A stretch of 9,818 nucleotides of DNA from Candidatus Bathyarchaeota archaeon (GTDB taxonomy: Archaea > Thermoproteota > Bathyarchaeia > TCS64), in contig DAOVEE010000056.1 of the NCBI GenBank assembly GCA_030669135.1, forward strand, positions 1-9,818, written 5' to 3'. How positions within the stretch are numbered: the stretch's first letter is position 1; each line of letters starts with the position of its first letter. Below, in pieces: positions 6,779 through 9,818 of this stretch. The translations under genes were made by a program, and so were the position numbers. The notes under the pieces are model-generated. The model had not been told where the DNA came from, searched no databases, and saw only the letters and a program-made list of their open reading frames with translations.

Positions 6779-6789
6779 CGCCTACCAGT

Positions 6790-7581
6790 TTATTGGGAGT
6801 TGATGTGCTCGACTATTGCTGACGTCAGGTCTTCGATGTAGGCTCTCCCGTGCTCGCCGCTTGCCCCGCTTGGGTCCCCCAGAACCCCAATGGGGGATAA
6901 AGCCCCTATGCCGTGTTCGAATATCCGTTGAGCCGTCTCCTCGTCGAACTCCCCCATGTAGCCCCTGGCGTCGGGGATATGTTCCTTCCTCACCATGTCT
7001 CCCTTGGCCCACATTATCATCGATACCTCGGACTCGCCTGCGTGAGCCCCCGAGGCCTCGGGGGATACGCCGAGCCTCTCGCTGGTCTTCATCAGCACCC
7101 CGACGAAGCCCTGAAGGTCGCTGTACATGATTACCTTGACGCTTGGGTGTGTCCTCTGCAGCTCCTCCCTTATCTCCCCCAGGGGCTCGAAGTTGCCTCC
7201 GTGTGAGGGCAGGACGATGATCCTCTTGAAGCCGTGCTTCGATAAGCTGTTCACGTATTCCTTGACCACCCGCTGGAGGGTCTCCCTACTCAGCGTTATG
7301 GTTCCCGGGAACCTCATGTGGTGCTCTGAGCACCCCACGTTTATGGTCGGCGCCTTCAAGGCGTCACCGAGCCTCTCGGCCACCGAGAGCGCCAATGTGT
7401 CCCCCAGTATGGCGTCGGTGGACACGGGCAGGCATGGGCCGTGCTGCTCGTTGCTCCCCACGGCGAACACGACGGTGGTGTATCCCTTCTCTAGAGCGGC
7501 CCCTATCTCGGGGGATGTCATCTGAGCTAGATCGATCATAACATGAAAAGCTGGAGCAGATGGAGAAATAAGACTATGCAT
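6790..7581 (-). CDS. Creatininase-family metal-dependent amidohydrolase
   Basis: Predicted soluble enzyme of the creatininase fold, which uses divalent metals to hydrolyse amide-like bonds. From ATG 7581 it has 263 residues. The family motifs are VGSNEQHGPCLPVSTD at 41-56 (ligands E45, H47, D56), SEHHMRFPGTITL at 85-97, SHGGN at 126-130 (H127) and HAGESEVS at 180-187 (E183), so the active site looks intact. Family members include creatininase, the mycofactocin protease MftE and the archaeal formamide hydrolase ArfB of the flavin/F420 pathway; an ArfB-like role would make sense in an archaeon but cannot be decided here. Homology begins near M15 (ATG 7539), so the shorter 249-residue form is possible. 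The longer start fits a TATA-like box at 7599-7610 and a leaderless mRNA. A hairpin terminator follows the gene. Confidence 0.9.
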   Translation of the reverse strand: MHSLISPSAPAFHVMIDLAQMTSPEIGAALEKGYTTVVFAVGSNEQHGPCLPVSTDAILGDTLALSVAERLGDALKAPTINVGCSEHHMRFPGTITLSRETLQRVVKEYVNSLSKHGFKRIIVLPSHGGNFEPLGEIREELQRTHPSVKVIMYSDLQGFVGVLMKTSERLGVSPEASGAHAGESEVSMIMWAKGDMVRKEHIPDARGYMGEFDEETAQRIFEHGIGALSPIGVLGDPSGASGEHGRAYIEDLTSAIVEHINSQ

Positions 7582-7598
7582 GGAATCCGTTTTTTCAC

Positions 7599-7610
7599 CT
7601 TTTTATTAGT
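7599..7610 (-). promoter_or_regulatory. TATA-like box for the creatininase-family gene
   Basis: On the minus strand this reads ACTAATAAAAAG. Its centre, about 7604, predicts transcription from around 7578, at or next to the ATG at 7579-7581. An AGGTGA lies 14 nt before that ATG but would be upstream of the predicted start. The box lies at the edge of an imperfect A/T-rich hairpin (7599-7633) with inner stem AGCC/GGCT. Confidence 0.35.
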
Positions 7611-7742
7611 AAGCCTCTCAGTGGCTAAAAAAAGGAAAAATTTCCAACTTTAAATCCTCCAAGCGAACCGTTACAAAACCAACCAGAGCAAACAGCTAAA
7701 ACTAACTAAAACACCCAGAAAACGCCTAAAATAAGGAAAAAG

Positions 7743-7766
7743 GTTGGGTCGGAAAACCGCCCAAAC
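7743..7766 (+). other. Bulged hairpin with AAAA loop
   Basis: GTT-GGG-T-CGG pairs with CCG-CCC-A-AAC around an AAAA loop: nine G-C/A-T pairs with one bulged T and one bulged A. It is directly before the TATA-like box at 7770-7776. A stem this regular could be an operator, part of a transcript or a remnant repeat. Confidence 0.4.
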
Positions 7767-7769
7767 GCG

Positions 7770-7777
7770 CTTATATC
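7770..7777 (+). promoter_or_regulatory. TATA-like box before the tandem repeats
   Basis: CTTATATC preceded by AACGCG lies just upstream of the repeat pair and predicts a plus-strand start near 7800. No ORF follows, so if active it would drive a non-coding RNA. Confidence 0.3.
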
Positions 7778-7820
7778 GCTAAATAACCGTTTTTAACGTT
7801 TAACCGGTACACCGGTCACG

Positions 7821-7895
7821 GAAAAAACGCTTATAATAAGTAACCAGTTATAAGGGAAATGCCAAGTCGTCGATCCACAGCGTCGCCGCGTACCC
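7821..7895. repeat. 75-bp tandem repeat, copy A
   Basis: Begins GAAAAAACGCTTAT, then a palindromic 25-nt segment (7830-7854) with CTTATAAT pairing with GTTATAAG (seven Watson-Crick pairs plus one G-T), then GGG and a 22-nt block containing AGTCGTCGAT. It aligns without gaps to copy B over 62 positions at an offset of exactly 75 bp. The differences downstream of the palindrome are all transitions. Confidence 0.8.
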
Positions 7896-7970
7896 GAAAA
7901 AACGCTTATCGTTGGTAACCAACGATAAGGGGGACGCCGAGTCGTCGATTCACGGCGCTGCGCCTCCACT
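7896..7970. repeat. 75-bp tandem repeat, copy B
   Basis: Same layout as copy A. Its 25-nt palindrome (7905-7929) is perfect: arms CTTATCGTTGGT and ACCAACGATAAG around a central A. The downstream block GACGCCGAGTCGTCGATTC matches copy A apart from transitions, and here CGCCG/CGGCG (7935-7939 and 7953-7957) can also pair. Similarity fades after about 7957. Confidence 0.8.
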
Positions 7971-8004
7971 TGTGCGGAGATTGGATGAATGGGGCTGCAT
8001 GAAG

Positions 8005-8010
8005 TTTTTT
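8005..8010 (+). terminator. T6 tract after the repeat region
   Basis: Six T residues follow the repeats and the CTCC/GGAG stem, and could end a plus-strand RNA. They are followed by an inverted repeat at 8018-8034. Confidence 0.3.
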
Positions 8011-8017
8011 CCCGTTA

Positions 8018-8049
8018 TAACAGTCTAGCTGTTACAAGGTCACTAAAAA
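8018..8049 (-). terminator. T5 tract and hairpin after exonuclease gene
   Basis: On the minus strand TTTTT (8049-8045) lies about 28 bp past the exonuclease stop and is followed by a TAACAG/CTGTTA hairpin (8034-8018) with a 5-nt loop. The T-tract is the likely archaeal termination signal; the hairpin comes after it, so it is not a bacterial-type terminator. Confidence 0.35.
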
Positions 8050-8077
8050 CTGGGTGGGTTTGAGGAGACGGGAGCCT

Positions 8078-8713
8078 TCACCTGAACAGGGGTCTCTGCT
8101 CCTTGACGCTCTGCTCCGTGAGCCGTCTTACGCCGTAGAGGTCCAGCCACCGGATTATCCTGAGGTCTTGGCGGAGGTGGGCCTCGATCCCCTCGTAGTC
8201 CCCGCCCTCGTAGAGGTCTTTGACCATGGCGCCGGATGTGGGGTAGTCCGGCGGGTTCAGCCCGAGCCTTATCGCGGTGCTTACTATGTTGCTCATCCCG
8301 GAGCCTTTGAAGTGGCTCCAGTTCGCCACGAGGAGCTGCTGCATCAGGTCGATGGCGAAGCAGTCGTGCCACATCTTTGAGATGTACTCGAGGCCCGACT
8401 GGGAGGTCCTGCCCGACTTGGTTACGAGGAGCGGGATGTCGAACCGCAGTATGTTGAATCCCACGATGGTCGTGAACCTGTACTCGCTGCATGTCCTACG
8501 GATCGTCCTCTCGACCTCCGACACTATTGCCTTCTCGTCCAGCCCGTCCCACTCGCTGTAGAGAACCGGCTCGATGTCCCGTCCAAGGCTGCGTTCATGG
8601 TATGAAGTTCTGTCGACGATGATACCCGCCGAGATTATCCGCTCGTTGACGAAAGCCTCCTCGACGTTGGGGCGGTACGTCTCCAGGTCTAGGTACAGGC
8701 GAACCATGATCAT
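8078..8713 (-). CDS. Stand-alone DEDDh 3'-5' exonuclease (RNase H-like fold, PolB-exonuclease related)
   Basis: 211 residues, essentially only the nuclease domain. Exo I is YLDLETY (D9, E11), Exo II is IVGFNILRFDIPLL (D92), and Exo III is EGIEAHLRQDLRIIRWL (H179, D183, the H-x3-D spacing of DEDDh enzymes). All five expected catalytic residues are present, so a two-metal 3'-5' exonuclease acting on DNA or RNA is likely. The family resembles the predicted exonucleases related to the PolB proofreading domain. No polymerase, helicase or zinc-finger part is attached. ATG 8713 and ATG 8707 are both possible starts, the second giving MVRLYLDLETY; neither has a ribosome-binding site. The upstream gene on the same strand is 173 bp away, with hairpins between, so the two are probably not co-transcribed. 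Confidence 0.85.
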   Translation of the reverse strand: MIMVRLYLDLETYRPNVEEAFVNERIISAGIIVDRTSYHERSLGRDIEPVLYSEWDGLDEKAIVSEVERTIRRTCSEYRFTTIVGFNILRFDIPLLVTKSGRTSQSGLEYISKMWHDCFAIDLMQQLLVANWSHFKGSGMSNIVSTAIRLGLNPPDYPTSGAMVKDLYEGGDYEGIEAHLRQDLRIIRWLDLYGVRRLTEQSVKEQRPLFR

Positions 8714-8764
8714 TAACTAGAGATAAAACCTGAAAAGGATTCGGTCATGAGATGTGTAGGATCA

Positions 8765-8828
8765 GTGCCGGTCACCCCGAGAACGCGCGGCACATTACTC
8801 CTAGTATCCCCGCGTGTGGTAAACGCGG
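8765..8828. other. Two adjacent hairpins between the exonuclease and regulator genes
   Basis: GTGCCG (8765-8770) pairs with CGGCAC (8788-8793) across a 17-nt loop, and CCGCGT (8810-8815) pairs with ACGCGG (8823-8828) across a 7-nt loop. Both stems are perfect and GC-rich. They could form a terminator or leader structure, or be operator sites; nothing decides between these. Confidence 0.35.
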
Positions 8829-8886
8829 TTATGTAAACCTGTTTTAAGGAGACATTGTTGATGCTTAGGTGTCCAGTTCAAGAGGT

Positions 8887-9684
8887 TTAAAGGAGATTCA
8901 AACTCTCCGTGTCTAGCCTCCTCGCATCCTTGAGGTGGTGCTGGAAAAGTTCTTCACCCCACTCGATCGCCTTCGGGCTGTTGGATACTAGATCCCTGCT
9001 GTAGTCGTATTCTCCGTCTTTCGTGAAGAGACCCATGGAGAAGCTGTTCTCGGTCACAGTCAGGGCGATCTTCAGCTCGTCCGTCAAGAATATCCTCAGC
9101 TTATCCCTCTTAATGTAATCAATGATCTGTTCCGTATCCGCCAATGTCAGCGTTTTGTTGAGGACGCCGCTGGTGAGTATGAGCTCAACCGTCGCCCCTT
9201 CGCTGAGTAGCCTTTGGAACGCCCCAACGTAGTCTGAATGGAAGATCGGGGATACCCCCCACACCCTCCTCGAGGTTAGGAGAATCTTTTGAAAGGTCAG
9301 ATGAACTCTATCCAACGCTATAGAATTATCCTGGATCAGGGTCGAGTCCTGTAAGGCTCCTATCCTCTGCAGGAGGTGGCTGGGGATGGCTGTGACGTCG
9401 TGTTGGAGCCAAAAGTCTTGAAATCTTTCAAGCACCTTCACGGCTGAGGCGGCTTCCTCGATAAGAATTGCCTCCATGACTCCAAGCGATGTGAGTTTGT
9501 AGTGTTTACCAGCCTGTTGAGTCAAGTTCAAGGCTTCCAGGTCTTTGAGAGCATGAAGAATGGTAGATCCACTGTTGCCAAGCTCCTCCCTTAGGGTGCT
9601 AAGTTTCTTTTCTTCGCGTAAAAGACTTGAAATTATGTTTAACTTGAGCTCGGATCGGTACAACTTGAAGTAGGGGGAACTCAA
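8887..9684 (-). CDS. Winged-helix transcriptional regulator, FilR1/DUF1724 family
   Basis: 265 residues. Residues 8-75 form a winged helix (YRSELKLNIISSLL, then KKLSTLREELGNSGSTILHALKDLEALNLTQQAGKHYKLTSLG), followed by a connecting helix and the FilR1 domain (about 125-245) with VWGVSPIFHSDYVGAF, KLRIFLTDELKIALTVTENSFSMGLF, DGEYDYSRDLVSNSPKAIEWGEELF. The family is archaeal; FilR1 proteins were linked to filament formation and methanogenesis control in Methanosaeta (Methanothrix), but most members have unknown ligands. The length is normal. The start is TTG with GAGGG 8 nt before it; no ATG upstream is in frame. An inverted repeat surrounds its TATA box, which suggests autoregulation. Its composition looks more AT-rich than the neighbours'. 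Its targets might include the adjacent genes, but nothing shows this directly. Confidence 0.9.
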   Translation of the reverse strand: MSSPYFKLYRSELKLNIISSLLREEKKLSTLREELGNSGSTILHALKDLEALNLTQQAGKHYKLTSLGVMEAILIEEAASAVKVLERFQDFWLQHDVTAIPSHLLQRIGALQDSTLIQDNSIALDRVHLTFQKILLTSRRVWGVSPIFHSDYVGAFQRLLSEGATVELILTSGVLNKTLTLADTEQIIDYIKRDKLRIFLTDELKIALTVTENSFSMGLFTKDGEYDYSRDLVSNSPKAIEWGEELFQHHLKDARRLDTESLNLL

Positions 9685-9692
9685 GGCTTAAA

Positions 9693-9697
9693 CCCTC
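9693..9697 (-). promoter_or_regulatory. Ribosome-binding site deciding the regulator's TTG start
   Basis: GAGGG on the minus strand lies 8 nt before the TTG at 9684-9682. It is one of the few good Shine-Dalgarno sites in the window and supports the TTG as start. Confidence 0.55.
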
Positions 9698-9711
9698 AAT
9701 AGATTGTTCAA

Positions 9712-9735
9712 CCAAAGCAATATTTATTCGCTTGG
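9712..9735 (-). promoter_or_regulatory. TATA box of the regulator gene inside an inverted repeat
   Basis: AATAAATATT on the minus strand (9728-9719) is a good TATA-like box, predicting a start near 9697. It is flanked by CCAAAGC (9712-9718) and GCTTGG (9730-9735), an inverted repeat with one bulged base. A protein bound there would block TBP, so this is a plausible operator. Confidence 0.5.
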
Positions 9736-9744
9736 TCTTCGGGG

Positions 9745-9818
9745 TCAAAGCAGCTTCAAGAGAGCCACCAAGGGTATCCACTCCCCGTCCACCGCCAACT
9801 CCACTAGGAGCCTATTAC
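9745..9818 (-). CDS. Possible C-terminal end of an upstream gene (partial)
   Basis: On the minus strand one frame is open from the window edge to a TGA at 9747-9745, encoding 23 residues that include LLVELAVDGEWIPLVALLKLL. The codons favour G or C at the third position like the real genes here, and the stop lies just upstream of the regulator's promoter. The other two minus frames are closed. The stretch is too short to identify and may be chance. Confidence 0.3.
   Translation of the reverse strand, partial: NRLLVELAVDGEWIPLVALLKLL

Larger units (their letters stand above)
6403..6789. other. 387-bp stretch without a convincing gene
   Basis: Between the GNAT-OB stop and the creatininase stop I see no recognisable protein, tRNA or C/D-box RNA. 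It holds one TATA-like box, one doubtful 65-codon ORF, a direct repeat AAGAGACGCG (6693-6702 and 6734-6743) and a hairpin terminator at its right end. Confidence 0.6.
7800..8010 (+). ncRNA. Candidate structured non-coding RNA carrying the two 75-nt repeats
   Basis: Not a family I recognise. A TATA-like box at 7770-7777 would start transcription near 7800 and a T6 tract at 8005-8010 would end it, giving about 210 nt. In between are hairpin A (7830-7854), hairpin B (7905-7929), a third stem at 7964-7979 and a GGCGC-T-GCGCC palindrome at 7954-7964. The two main hairpins keep pairing despite sequence change. Plus-strand frames all stop within a few codons. The strand is inferred from promoter and T-tract placement; a DNA-level role for the palindromes is the main alternative. 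Confidence 0.35.
7582..8077. other. 496-bp AT-rich gene-free region with multiple hairpins and a tandem repeat
   Basis: No protein can be supported here: every frame of the repeats is stopped on the plus strand, and the one open frame on the minus strand has no good start. Composition shifts to A-rich sequence on the plus strand (7622-7740). Inverted repeats include GGAAA/TTTCC at 7634-7645, a bulged 9-bp hairpin at 7743-7766, CGTT/AACG at 7788-7798, two ACCGGT palindromes at 7803-7816, the two repeat palindromes, CTCC/GGAG at 7964-7979 and TAACAG/CTGTTA at 8018-8034. The density of structure is far above that of other intergenic regions in the window. Confidence 0.75.

Noticed and set aside
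6403..6789. tRNA or C/D-box RNA in the gene-poor stretch
   Set aside because: No cloverleaf with a proper T-loop motif could be drawn, and the RTGATGA/CTGA box pairs are not correctly spaced.
7821..7970. CRISPR array
   Set aside because: Only two copies, a 75-bp period, and the part inside the unit is conserved and not spacer-like; no cas genes are present.
7802..7972. Open frame on the minus strand through both 75-bp repeats (about 50 codons, 25-residue period)
   Set aside because: The period is a multiple of three, so an open frame in one copy tends to be open in both. Most differences between copies would change amino acids, only a GTG start exists, and the palindromes explain the conservation better.
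7582..8077. Replication origin or miniature transposon
   Set aside because: No cdc6/orc1 gene or ORB motif is nearby, and I found no terminal inverted repeats with target-site duplication bounding the region.
9599..9781. 60-codon frame overlapping the start of the FilR1-family gene
   Set aside because: It runs over the regulator's TATA box, ribosome-binding site and first codons in a different frame.

Overview
The window looks like chromosomal DNA from a G+C-rich archaeon. Supporting signs are a FilR1/DUF1724-type transcriptional regulator, an archaeal SSB-like OB fold, PKD-domain surface-protein architecture, AT-rich TATA-like boxes roughly 27-35 bp upstream of likely start codons, many weak or absent Shine-Dalgarno sites, frequent AGG/AGA arginine codons and T-tract terminators. 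The lineage (methanogen-related Euryarchaeota versus Bathyarchaeia-like Thermoproteota) cannot be fixed from this sequence alone. No rRNA, tRNA, CRISPR array, transposase or integrase was found.

Layout. 14-1123 (+): compact DEAD-box RNA helicase. 1216-3438 (+): secreted/anchored protein with a beta-rich N-terminus, two PKD domains, one membrane span and a 320-residue helical cytoplasmic part I do not recognise. 3539-4417 (+): PhzF-family protein, convergent with 4445-5518 (-), a reductive-dehalogenase-family (RdhA-like) cobalamin/2x[4Fe-4S] protein with no Tat signal. Diverging from that, 5620-6402 (+) encodes a GNAT acetyltransferase fused to an SSB-like OB fold. 6403-6789 holds at most one doubtful small ORF and a hairpin terminator. 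6790-7581 (-): creatininase-family metal-dependent amidohydrolase. 7582-8077 is a gene-free AT-rich stretch with several hairpins and a 75-bp tandem repeat. 8078-8713 (-): stand-alone DEDDh 3'-5' exonuclease. 8887-9684 (-): FilR1-family winged-helix regulator with an inverted repeat around its own TATA box. 9745-9818 (-) may be the tail of another gene.

Almost every gene has its own promoter and changes of strand are frequent, so this is not one operon and no shared pathway is evident. The most unusual items are the 75-bp tandem repeat in 7821-7970, whose palindromic halves differ by paired (compensatory) substitutions and which sits between a TATA-like box and a T6 tract, i.e. a candidate undescribed structured RNA; the GNAT-OB fusion; the cytoplasmic RdhA-like protein; and the unknown cytoplasmic domain of the PKD protein.
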